A program made the translations under genes and the position numbers. From Pristionchus mayeri (Eukaryota > Nematoda > Chromadorea > Rhabditida > Neodiplogasteridae), in contig BTRK01000005.1 in the NCBI GenBank assembly GCA_036245805.1, positions 27,199,469-27,263,468 of the forward strand: a stretch of DNA of 64,000 bases, given 5' to 3'. Shown in pieces: positions 1-10,931 of this stretch (positions within the stretch are counted from its first letter, which is position 1; each line of letters opens with the position of its first letter). Under the pieces are notes generated by a model that had not been told where the DNA came from, did no database searches, and saw only the letters and a program-made list of their open reading frames with translations.

Positions 1-2842
1 AGACCAGAGCGATCATCGCGTACGAACGACATGTGGCAGGCAGATAGAGAACCTACAGAGAACAAAGATCAGCCAGTGATTAGAGACCTCTCCCACCTGG
101 TTATCGAGTACCCACGCTCCGTCTCTCGGGTACACCACGGGGTCCTGCAACGATTCTTTCCTCTACCGTACTCCTCTTCCCACAGTACCTGTCTCTTCAT
201 GTTCTCTCCGAATAGAATGGCGGGTGCAGGCAACACTCTTCCAATAGTCTCCACCATCGCAGTGTTCACCGAGAGACCGAACTCCTGCACGGAAGAGTAC
301 GGTAGTCCCTCTGGGGATACGGTACTCACCTTGAGGAAGGGGTCTTTGTCGAACGAAGCCTGCTCGCACAACGACATGATTCTCTGTTCCCTCTGCTGCG
401 CATCCACTGCCACAGCCTGCACTCAGTGGTTACGGTGGATCGGTGGGTCAGATTCCTCACTCGGATGATCGTGCTGGTCTGCTTCTCTGACAGTCTCTTG
501 TTGTACTTCTGCGGGGCATCGATGATGCACACCTGGAGAACTATGGTAAGTCAATCGGGTCAGACAGTCAACCTCGATGGGATAGTAGATACTGCGATTG
601 GGAGGTCCCACGTGCACACAGGGCAGCTTCGGCCACTTCAGCTTCTGTAAAGAGAGATCACGAGTGTGACCGACCGAAGTGACTACCGTACCGTGTATTT
701 CTGCTCGAAGTACTCAGCCACGGTCATCATCTTCTCCTCACCGGCCTCGTTGGTGGTGGGGAATCTGAAAGGAGACTACAGTACTCCGACATTCGTTGCG
801 AGACCCACGAGAGCTGATCGGCGGGCAGCTGCAGACTGTTCACACGATAGACACGCACCACCTTCGGACGATGAGCGATGCGGACTGAGAGGAGGAGGGT
901 TACGGTACACGCAGAGACTACTGTAGTCTACCTCTGACTCCCTTGACTGCCTCCGAGAGAACAGCCAACTCATGGGGAGAAAGCGTGAACTCGGGGTAGA
1001 GAGTATCGATCTGAATATCCACTGGTTACCGTAATCAGTCTGCAGTAATCAGACCGAGAGTGCTCCTCCTCCTCCTCCAGGCCCATATCCTCCCGGAGGC
1101 GAAGGCTGGCGCATACCAGCTCCTCCTCCTGCAATCACAATCACTCATCGTGCACGGATCAATAATGTACCGTATCCTCCAGGTCCTCTATTGGGTGGCA
1201 TTCCTGGTCTACCGGGCGGTCCTCCAGGAGGTCCACGCATTCCCTGCATCTGAGGAGGACCAGGACGAGCTGAATACGAAGTGTACTCCGATGACTCATG
1301 AGACTACAGTATACCTGCCATGGGAGGAGTACGGTAGGAGTACTGTCCCGATCGCTCATTGATCACTTCGCACATGAACTGCACCAGAGACATGCGCGAC
1401 TTGTAGAAAACAGTGTGAGCAACTGCACGTAACGAATGTGATCCAGTGCACTACAGTACTCCTCACCGTCGATATTGAGCAGAGGCTTGTAGTTCTTCGA
1501 CGTGTGAGTGGAAGAGAAGAATCCAGTCCACAGTTCCTTGCCTCCATCCAGATCCACCTTAATATACGGTAGTTCAATTCAAGCAGGGCTAAAATCGATT
1601 ACAGTGTCGACAGTGCCAGAAGCCTTCGGGATACGGTAGAACGAGGACTTCCACGGATAGAAGATGTTCGACTTCCTGAGAAGAGAGAGAGAGAGAGAGA
1701 GAGAGATCAAAGATCAGAGACGAGAGAGTCTTCTCACTCGAGGAAAGGGCAGTTGAGACCCTGACGGAATACGATATCGATGATCTGTATAGGAGCAAGA
1801 GTGCGTGCATCTAACTCATTCGATCTGGTTCTGAAGAGGAGTACTGTATCTCCCTCCCTCTCCCTCCGCACCTCTTCATGTCCATCAGCACGAGTCCCAC
1901 TCTCTGCAGGGACACTGCACACTTCGTGTTGTCACGAGGGTCTCTGGCAAGAGAGACGGAACATTCGAGTCGGCACTGAAATGGACTGGTTAGTCCTTCT
2001 CCCATCCCTTCCTCGCCGATGGTTTATCCTCAGGGAAGTCCAATTTCATCGGAGTGTACATCTGATGAGCTCCGTCGTATGCAATGGCGAACTTCTTGGG
2101 GAATATCTTGGGATGGTCAGCCACTGCTTGCCAGAAGATAGCACGTGTCTCCTCTCTCAACCAACATCTTATGTTCTACCGTAGTCTGTCTACAGTATAC
2201 CTATCCAGCTTCCTCGTTCCAGGATGGTGAACCTCCACATGGTACTGAGTGATCATCAGATTGGGTGTCTTCACGTCAATGCCGAAGAAGTTGGCCTGTG
2301 AGTGAGAGTACGGTAGCATGGTTGGTCAGACCCATGATCTACCTTAATCATGATGGGACGACCGAGCTGGCCAACATCCGGACGGGCCACAATTTCACGA
2401 ACATTCATGCAAGCGAGTTCCTGAAGTGATGAAACTACGATTATGAGAGATCAAAGACCAAATAACCTCAAGAAGAGGAGGGGAGAGGTCACGGGGAGAT
2501 CCCGTCAGACGAGAGACCGAGGACGGAGACGACTTACGCATCGAGAGAGGACGCTCAGGAGAGCTAAGCGCTGAAAGTGAGGGTACTGTAGATGATCGAT
2601 CGATGAGAGGTTCCGTACCATCTTCGGGATTACGGTCACAGTTTCCCATTTGTAGTAGCAAGTGGAAGTTGAGGTGGAATCCTTATTAGACAACGATACT
2701 GCAAGGAATCCATCAATGGTTGGATGGGGAGGGGGACGGTGTGCCGGAGGGTACGGTAGAGTAGGGATATGGGGATGGAGTAGACGAGGAGAATCTTACG
2801 TGGTCAGTGAGAGAGACCACTGAGAACCGCCTGTGGGTGGTG
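1..2842 (-). CDS. Argonaute family protein (N, L1, PAZ and start of L2 visible; C-terminus off the left edge)
   Basis: Small-RNA-binding Argonaute, expected to act as a guide-RNA effector. The gene runs right to left and continues past position 1, so MID and PIWI, including any slicer tetrad, are not visible. Small 5' exons lie about 2842-2812, 2699-2625 and 2577-2540. The N-domain follows ([45 protein letters not shown] at about 2400-2040), then L1 ([32 protein letters not shown] at about 1560-1370). A Gly/Pro-rich insert lies at about 1350-1060, and the PAZ domain at about 1020-430 ([49 protein letters not shown]). L2 appears at 422-60 ([21 protein letters not shown], continuing to [16 protein letters not shown] after a 44-base intron). 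The L1/PAZ chemistry looks closer to the AGO/ALG class than to worm-specific WAGOs, but I cannot assign a clade. The true start is uncertain; upstream exons are possible. One exon junction near 2000 (a stop after the FPED segment, with no canonical donor seen) is unresolved and could be a sequence error or a non-GT donor. Confidence 0.9.
1681..1706. repeat. GA dinucleotide tract in an Argonaute intron
   Basis: A run of alternating A and G lies inside an intron between two Argonaute exons. It is immediately followed by a copy of the 13-mer GATCAAAGATCAG at 1705-1717. Confidence 0.8.
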
Positions 2843-3642
2843 AGTAAACTAGGAATGAATGAATGGAGAAGGGAACGATTTGGAGGAGAACCAGAGAAAG
2901 ACCAATCAAACCAAAACCAATTATGGAAATCATTCATTCTATTGTGTCTCTCTCAAAATTATCTCCAGTTATGAAATTATCGAAAATAAAAAAAAATATC
3001 CAATTTTCACTTTGGAGAACGAGAGACATTGGAGAACGAGAACACAGTAGCACTGAAATATACAGCAAATGGTCTAAAATCTGAATTATAATAAGGAAGG
3101 AATCGTTGTTACTGGATCTAACAAAAAGCAATTATTTAAGAATGTTCAAGCCCTTAATAGTCCTAATCATTACCTGCAGGAAACCTACGAATAGTCAGGA
3201 GAAGCAACTATTCCCCCTCCCACCGACACTGTAGCCAATACCCGGATTGAAGAGATGAATGCTCACCTCTCTTCTCTCCAATGAAGACCACTCGCGAGCA
3301 GATCTTCCCGATTGAATGAATTGAGAACTATTCATCATCATGTCGAAACCTAATTCAATTTGCTTGAACAATTCTTTCAATAACGAAATCAATAATCGGT
3401 ATCGTATCGTATTTCCACTACAACTGATTTATGCCGAACATTAGGATGGATTGAATACGTCTTTATCTTTTCTTATATCTACTCTGTCCATAAATCAACA
3501 TCAATAAAAATCAATTAGGGCTAGTACATAGTACTGACTAAGATCATATTGCAATAATGGGTACATTAAATCGAGTCTACGAACTGCTGTGTAATACACG
3601 AGGATGAATACTACTCGAGAGAAGGACGGGGAGAGTGTTCCT
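2843..3642. other. Spacer between iPGM and the Argonaute
   Basis: About 800 AT-richer bases between two genes on the same strand. I see no convincing exon. It probably holds the iPGM 3' UTR and the Argonaute promoter or 5' leader. A short 5' exon of the Argonaute could also lie here. Confidence 0.5.
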
Positions 3643-6600
3643 TCATACTCTCTTGATGATGGATACTCCACTCATCTCGGGAGGGATGGGAAGGCCGAGG
3701 ATGTCCAACACCGTAGGAGCCACGTCGCATAGGGCAACTGATCGACCTGCCAACCAAGAGATATCCATGCTCTCCCATTCACTCATAGTAATCAAGCGAG
3801 TGGAAGCGCTCTCTTTACTTTCCCATCCATCCTCAATCAGAGCATCTCTCACCAGGGGCATCCACGAACTTGTACTTGCTGGAGGAGCACGTGAAGGGAA
3901 CCTCAACCATCACCACTTATATCTTCCATTTGCACTGGGGCTAAAGTTGGTTGTGTATATTCTAAACTGATCCGAGTTCTCAGTGAGAACGACCGCTCAC
4001 AATAGCCATAAATGGAGTGGATGATATTGGGAATGTCCACCACCCCCTTCCTCTCTCTCGTACCTTGTAGCAGGTGTGAGCCGTGTGCTTCCCACCATCG
4101 GGAGCGATCATCTTCTCGGCATTGCCGTGATCTTCAAAAAGTCGGTTAGTTGGTCCCATGACTCTCTGGGAGTACGGCATCTTCCTTTCCTCACCTGCAG
4201 TGACCATGAGCACGTAGCCGTGCTCTGCACACGCGTCACGAATGCGGCCGATCGCCACGTCTGTTGCCTCGCAGGCCTGAAATGAGAGAGAGAGAGATCA
4301 AATATCAAATGCATTCCTAGAGAGGGAAGTAGCCGTGATTGTGCACAGATTACCTTGATTGCAGCCTCATACACTCCAGTGTGGCCGACCATATCGGGAG
4401 GGGCGAAGTTGCACATCACGAAGGGGTGCTTGCCAGACTTCACTATCTGACAACAACCCAGTTCTCGATAGACCATGATGTATAAAGTACCGTACCTCGA
4501 CCATCTTGTCTCCCACTCCCGCAGAGGACATCTCAGGCAGGAGATCGTAGGTGGCCACCTGCAGAAGAGCCTCTCCCTCTGCCTCTCCCTTCTATGGTAC
4601 CTTTGGGGAAGGGACCATGCATCTCTCCTCTCCCTCGTACTGAGCTTCCTTCCCTCCGTTGAAGAAGAAGGTCACGTGCGCGTACTTCTCCGTCTCTGCG
4701 CAGTGATACTGAGAGACGCCCTGCAATGCACTCAATCTCCCATCCATCCCTCCCTTCAATATACCCCTTCTTACATTCTTACGAGCATATTTACAGTGAA
4801 TTACTTTCCCTAGTTCAGCAAGTCAACCGTTATGAGTAATGCAATGAAAGTACGGGAAATGCCTGCCTGCTTGGATAGCCACTCAGCGAGAACATTCGCG
4901 TTGTTGATTGGAGGGAAGAGAGAGGGGAAGGGGAACTCCGCCTTGTATTGAGTCATTCCTCAAACGACTCCTTTCATAGTCCATTTCCCAGTCCAAATAA
5001 TAACTGGAGAATGAATGGCTGACCGATGACTTGGAGGTCCTTGGGATGGGTGAGGGATGAGTTGCAGTCCTTGTATCTCTCCATTCCCATCACCTCAAGT
5101 CTCTCTCTCCCTCTCCCCCTCCCTCTTCCTTCCTACCTCACTGATCTCCCTCATTCTATCTGCTCGATAGTCGAAGAAGATGAGGGTGTCTCCATCCTTC
5201 ACTCTTCCCTCTTCTCCCTCCAAGATAATTGGCTTGAGGAACTCGTCCGTCTCGTTGGCTGCGTATCGTCCCTTCACCACGTCCACCACCTCAAGAGTAC
5301 TCCCTCCACCTTATCCCACCCCCCCCCCCCCACCTTGTCGATGGTGCTCTCCTCTCCCTTCCCTCCGATCATTGCCTCATACGCGACACAGATCCTCTCC
5401 CATCTCTTGTCTCTGTCCATGGCGTAGTATCTGCAGGCATCCCCCTCCCACTCTCCTCTCCTCTCTCCACTCACCTTCCCACAATGGTACCGATCTTCCC
5501 GTGTCCCTGTGCAGCCAGGAAGTCGATCGTCTGCTGGAGGAATCCTACTCCCGAGGTGGGAGAAGTGTCTCTGAGGGAGAGAGAGATGATCAACTCCCCC
5601 TCCCCCCCTCCTCACCTTCCATCTCCGTAGAAGTGGAGATACAACTGGGGCACTCCCAGTTCCTTCGTCGCCTTCACGAGGGCGAACAGATGATCTGCAA
5701 TCGACTCTTCTCTTCATTCATCCAATGCTGCTTCCCATCAAGCAAGACCCCTTTCAAGGCAGAGCACCCTTCGAGATTCAGTCACTACAATTGGCGGCTG
5801 CTCTAGAGTAGCCTCTCGACAAAATATTCCAAAGAACAAGTCTTGATGACTTGATTTTCATTCAGTCTGTATGCGTATCGTGCATTTTAGCGCAGTCGGG
5901 TAAAAGACCTTGGAGAGAGAGGGGAGAGAGGACACGAAAGAGAGGATTGATGGGAGTGGGAAGCTAGTGATCACAACCATTTTTACTTCCTTCCCAGCTC
6001 ACTTTAAGGAAATGTTTTGCTTGGTTTGTATTGTTGTCAGCACTCTTATCCATCGTGAATTGATTAGTGGAAATCTGCTCGACTCATTTCTCGTATTTCA
6101 CTCTCCATTTCTCGGTCTACCCGCAGTCATTTTATGGCAAGAAACTGAATTACAAGACACAGTCTAAATTGGTGATATGGTGATACCGATGTGTGAGTGT
6201 ACTCCTCCATCACTGACTAGTCCTGCCAGATGGAGTCGGCCATTCCCTCCCTTCGCCCTCTCACATGCACGAATCAGATTCTCGTTCTTCACCTGAAATA
6301 CACTCATTATCCATTAGACTACACCACAGACATTCGAGAGGAAACAAGTAGATTGATCAACTGACGAGTGTATTCTGTCGGATGCTCATGTTGATTCTGA
6401 CGATGTCCTGGTAGACGGGACGACCCGATCCGATGTTGAGATGGCCGACCTCCAATGGAATTCCCTCACCACCTCCCATTCCCCTCCCTCACCTCCGAAT
6501 TGCCCATGAGTCCCTCCGGCAGTCCCACGTGCTCTCCATGAGCCTCCAGCTGAGTCCAGTTACCTGCAATCGAGCATCTCCCTCCACTTTCCACTCCCCT

Positions 6601-6858
6601 TATCTTTACTATCCATGTCTATTACCTAATTTAATTGAAACCACGCACAAATGGTTAAGATAAGGAGTAGAAGTAGAGTATGAATAAGTGGGCATCGTGT
6701 CTCCTTTCCCCCTCTCCCTCACCCGAGCACAGTCCGTCCATGACAGGAGTGGTGGCATTGGCGATGGCATTTCCGTGCTTCTCCTCACTGATTCCCCATC
6801 CATCGATGACGATGAGACACACCTTGTCTGCCACCTTCCCGTTGTTCGCCATGCTCAA
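3643..6858 (-). CDS. ipgm-1: 2,3-bisphosphoglycerate-independent phosphoglycerate mutase
   Basis: Interconverts 3- and 2-phosphoglycerate in glycolysis and gluconeogenesis, in the cytosol. It belongs to the alkaline-phosphatase-like metalloenzymes and is unrelated to the cofactor-dependent vertebrate enzyme. About a dozen exons chain to the full family length. The start is ATG at 6858, with [15 protein letters not shown] holding the first metal aspartate. [14 protein letters not shown] (about 6500-6430) carries the catalytic serine. [18 protein letters not shown] and [13 protein letters not shown] follow, then [20 protein letters not shown] (5440-5370), [17 protein letters not shown] and [18 protein letters not shown] segments, [20 protein letters not shown], and [19 protein letters not shown] with the late metal ligands. 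The last exons read [15 protein letters not shown] and stop at 3643. A 62-base intron splits the ADHGNAE motif at about 4190-4128. No lesions were seen, and the enzyme appears functional. Confidence 0.97.
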
Positions 6859-7389
6859 GAGGACATTGAGTCACTTAGGCGAATCGATGAAAGAATCATT
6901 GAATCATTGAGAGATTCCACGACAAATATTAAAACAAAAGTGAAATATGTATGATATGAGACAGGAAGGTCAGTGGAATACCAGACTATTCTCACGTCAT
7001 TGCACAGAGAACTCTCAGTGTCCATTCCATATCACAAAACAGTCAAAAGACGACAACAACGAAATACCCTTCCCCTTCTCCCCTCTCTCACACACTCTCC
7101 CTCCCTCCCTACACTCTCTCTCGAATCGATGGAATCTCTCTAGAACGTGCGAATCGACTAGTCGCGTGTACTTCTACAACCATCACCTCCCTCGATCGAT
7201 AGGCCTACCAACTCTACATTTACGAGATTCTGTCTACAGAGGACGAGAGAGAAAAGAGTACTGAGAATCGAGAAACTCAAGCAAATTGAAAGCCAGAACC
7301 TACTGCTAAAGCTGATAAGAATATTTAATGGACCCGGGAACAACAAATTCATGGGGTTCAATTCTCGTTATACTGCAGTATATACTGTA
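6859..7389. other. Upstream region of iPGM
   Basis: Just over 500 bases containing pyrimidine-rich and AT-rich sequence. I see no clear exon. It probably holds the iPGM promoter and 5' leader, and the 3' part of whatever gene the exon at 7390-7566 belongs to. Confidence 0.4.
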
Positions 7390-7566
7390 TACCTCAATCT
7401 CCTGTGGCACACCCTGCACAGACTGCCACTTGCGAATGATTTCTGAACTGTTATAATATTCACCCACTGTTTTATCTAATGGATAATTGAACGAACCGGT
7501 AGGTTTGAGAATGATCTTTTGCATATGTTGACGAAGGACCGAGAGAAGATCATTCGTTCGTCTCAC
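7390..7566 (-). CDS. Orphan coding-like exon, unidentified
   Basis: An open stretch on the minus strand reads like a genuine conserved exon: LLSVLRQHMQKIILKPTGSF, then YPLDKTVGEYYNSSEIIRKW and QSVQGVPQEIE. It ends at a good donor (GAG|gtatac) near 7390. Composition is protein-like, with mixed charged and hydrophobic residues and no low complexity, unlike neighbouring frames. I do not recognise the family and could not link it confidently to flanking exons. A second possible minus-strand exon lies at about 8390-8300 (MLNTEVMFGVAYDGMYVDI). It may be one piece of a gene spread over 7-8.5 kb, or the remnant of a lost gene. Confidence 0.4.
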
Positions 7567-9010
7567 TCATTCTCTCCTCTCACTCATTTCTTGCCAACTG
7601 TCATTGTTCCATCCACAAAACATTCCACTATTCCCGTCCCTTCTCACATGAATCTCAACCCCTCAAGGATCAGCATCATCATCATTCCTATTGGCATTCC
7701 GACCGCACTTCGTCCCTTCTATCCATCAACATCCTCATTACACTTTCATCTCTCCTTTCTCTCTCTCTCTCCCACGGGATCAATCCATCTCACAGATATA
7801 CTGTAACGCTATCACGACGTTATTCTTTGTATATACATTTTCTTCACACTTCACTTCATTCCTTCACAATGTGATATCATACTCGGCGAGAACTGGACAA
7901 AACGATGAATAGAGATGGAAGCGTGATGAATAGCGGAACACACATTGTACAACTTGATCCAACTTCGATTAGTATATCGACTACCTAGAGAGATAATCGG
8001 CCGAAAAGTGCGATCAAGTTAAAGGAGGGGGATCACGTGGTGTACATTCTATTTACAAGGATTGTTGAGGAACGTTGTCAGAACGTTATCAGAGGTTACT
8101 GTAGTGCATGTAGGGGAGGGAGATACACTGCTGAGCAAGTGGGAAGTCGACCAATTGGCAAAATGGGAAATGGGCTGTGGTGCGAGTGGGTGGCTAGTGG
8201 ATCACACCCAATCAGCACTCGTCAGAGACAACACAGTCACAGCTACCATATTTCACGATAATAAAAGGTGCAAATAAGAGGTGCTTGAAGGTATCAACTT
8301 GAGTTGGAATATGGGTAGGTAAAAATAATATCGACGTACATGCCATCGTAAGCCACTCCAAACATCACCTCTGTATTTAGCATCTTAATAGTGGTGAGTG
8401 TGTGAGAGCGAATACGGTAGCAGACTATCGATGGCAACATGATAGACACACATTTAGAGAAAAAATAAGCGGGATTGATTGAACCGATAAGAGATGAAGG
8501 AAAATAGAGAGAACCAAGCAGAAGCGAGCGGGTCAAAGAGGCATTAGGGGAAGGGGTGCTACCTGTGTGATATATGGGACAGAAAGAGCATAAACCATAG
8601 AGAACGATAGAAATGAATAATCAACGAAGACCATTTGATTGAATACCTATTTGAGAGATGAGTGGGGGTTGTACTTGGTACAAATCAATTATGTATACGA
8701 CACCTCCGATGTCTACTCCCTTCAGTGACCTACTCGCATGTACCCATTCAATGAGTGATAGGTGCAAGACAAATATCAATCGACAACATCGTTCATGTAT
8801 CGAGGGGGCGAGAGGTTATAGATCGATTATAGGTCAGTTAGCGGGCGAGTAGACTAAGTCGGTATTATATACAGGACGGATAGTTGAGTGAGGGTCGTAT
8901 TTTGATAGGGTCAAGTAAGCGAATAAGGGGAGGCGGGGCTTAGCAGGGCATGTCTTTGAACCGGAAGAGTGATGGATCCGAGGGATAATAGGGAGGCCAT
9001 GGATAGGTAA
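7567..9010. other. Gene-poor stretch
   Basis: About 1.4 kb between the orphan exon and the AN1 zinc-finger gene. Apart from the weak exon candidate at about 8390-8300 on the minus strand, I see no supported gene, RNA or repeat. Confidence 0.4.
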
Positions 9011-10229
9011 TCAGATTCGTTGGATCTTCTCTGCCACGCACACTTGGTTGTTCTTCGCGATTTGCTCACGCTCCATCGTCTACAATCAAACAATGGCATA
9101 TCCACTCAGGTCAACAACTATGACACCTCTCCCTTCCCATCAACTACTCCCCTCATCTAGTCTGCACTACCTTGTAGTCGAAGTTGCACGAGTGCGCAGT
9201 GTCGTAACGGTGATCGCCGCAGAAGAGACCCCCACAGCGACACGAGAACCCTGCCAAGGCACACTCTCCCCACTCACGCATCATAATAAACAAGTAAACA
9301 TAATACTCTAAACATGATTAAATATTCACCGGTGAGTCCGACTCTCTTCTTGCACTGTCCGCATCTGTTCACTTTCTTGGCAGGGGGGCCGACCTCGGGA
9401 GTGGGAGATGGAGACGCCTCCTCCAGACACACCGCAGAACTGAAAGGGAGGAGTGAGAGAGAGAAAGAGCCACCCATCAATCGACAATCAATCTATCGAC
9501 CTCTCATTTTGTTCTACTCCACTCATCGATTCATCATCATCATCCGCCCTTTTCCTCTTCCTCAACAACCTCAAATGAGACACTCGGTATCGATTGGACG
9601 ACAGAGAGGATACCAAACCCGTGGCAACGAGGGACACACCCAACATCAGGCCATACACTCATCAGAAGGACCCCTCACAAACAACTCTCAACTCGCAAGC
9701 AGTTATCGATCGAATATTGTGGTGCAACTACCGTAGTGCGAGACTGCAGCTGCAGCTACTCACCTGCTGGAGGAGAGAGTCACTTGGGCGGTCGCAGCTG
9801 CAGATTCCAACTTGGCGACCTGGTCTTCTGCCGAGAGAGCAGCTTGAGAACACGTCATCGGCTAAAATATCGATTTCCATTTGGGAAGGAAAGCAGCCAT
9901 CGACAAGGAAGTTATCAAGGCGCAAGGGATATTCAGTAAAAGAAGCTCATTATCTGTTTCTTCTAAATAATAATCGCGTTCTCTCGTTCCTTCTCCTTCT
10001 CGTAATTGCGTCCCTCGATAGAGGGAAGTACAGACAGAGTAAGAGGAAACGGAGGCAATCCCAGTCATTAGTCGTGGGGAGGGGAGGGGAGGGGGGGGGG
10101 GGCATACCTTCTCGGCCGAGATGGAGGTGGATAGGACGGGGACTGCCGTGCTCACACTGCTCTCACTGCCGGAGGAGGGAGTGTGCGAGGAGGAAGAGGG
10201 AGAGGCAGCCATCACCACGGGAGCAGGCA
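9011..10229 (-). CDS. AN1-type zinc-finger protein (A20/AN1 ZFAND5/6-like), 5' end in the assembly gap
   Basis: ZFAND5/6-type proteins bind ubiquitin and proteasomes and act in stress responses. Exons run from 10229 leftwards. The first is a Ser/Thr/Pro-rich linker ([17 protein letters not shown]), followed by a helical segment ([19 protein letters not shown]) at about 9850-9770. A Pro-rich linker leads into the AN1 finger: [39 protein letters not shown]. The C-terminal tail [21 protein letters not shown] is followed by TGA at 9011. The CxxC...CxCxxxFCxxHRYxxxHxC ligand pattern of AN1 is complete. An N-terminal A20 finger is expected from the family but not visible; if present it lies in the gap at 10432-10931. 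A G12 tract (10091-10102) sits in an intron. Confidence 0.9.
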
Positions 10230-10431
10230 CTGCAATTCAACACTCAACCATCGAGGGAGAGACAGCGAGAATATACATTCAATCGATATAAAGTCACCTT
10301 TCTACACGAGTGAACACTCGAAACACAAACAGTTGTGGGGTCAGGGTAACCAGTTCTCTGCCCATTCAATACAATCGATACTTCCTTCCCAATAAATCGA
10401 ACCCTTTCCCATAATTGGCTCGTCCTTCCAC

Positions 10432-10931
10432 NNNNNNNNNNNNNNNNNNNNNNNNNNNNNNNNNNNNNNNNNNNNNNNNNNNNNNNNNNNNNNNNNNNNN
10501 NNNNNNNNNNNNNNNNNNNNNNNNNNNNNNNNNNNNNNNNNNNNNNNNNNNNNNNNNNNNNNNNNNNNNNNNNNNNNNNNNNNNNNNNNNNNNNNNNNNN
10601 NNNNNNNNNNNNNNNNNNNNNNNNNNNNNNNNNNNNNNNNNNNNNNNNNNNNNNNNNNNNNNNNNNNNNNNNNNNNNNNNNNNNNNNNNNNNNNNNNNNN
10701 NNNNNNNNNNNNNNNNNNNNNNNNNNNNNNNNNNNNNNNNNNNNNNNNNNNNNNNNNNNNNNNNNNNNNNNNNNNNNNNNNNNNNNNNNNNNNNNNNNNN
10801 NNNNNNNNNNNNNNNNNNNNNNNNNNNNNNNNNNNNNNNNNNNNNNNNNNNNNNNNNNNNNNNNNNNNNNNNNNNNNNNNNNNNNNNNNNNNNNNNNNNN
10901 NNNNNNNNNNNNNNNNNNNNNNNNNNNNNNN
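10432..10931. other. Assembly gap (500 N)
   Basis: A run of N of round length 500, so probably a placeholder of unknown true size. By context it hides the C-terminal catalytic exons of the Ulp-like protease on its right and the 5' exons (possible A20 finger) of the AN1 protein on its left. Confidence 0.99.

Noticed and set aside
8300..8390. Minus-strand exon MLNTEVMFGVAYDGMYVDI
   Set aside because: Short, isolated, and its partner exons were not found; mentioned only with the orphan exon.
10341..10431. Open frame WKDEPIMGKGSIYWEG running into the gap
   Set aside because: No splice sites or family similarity; the open length is inflated by N.
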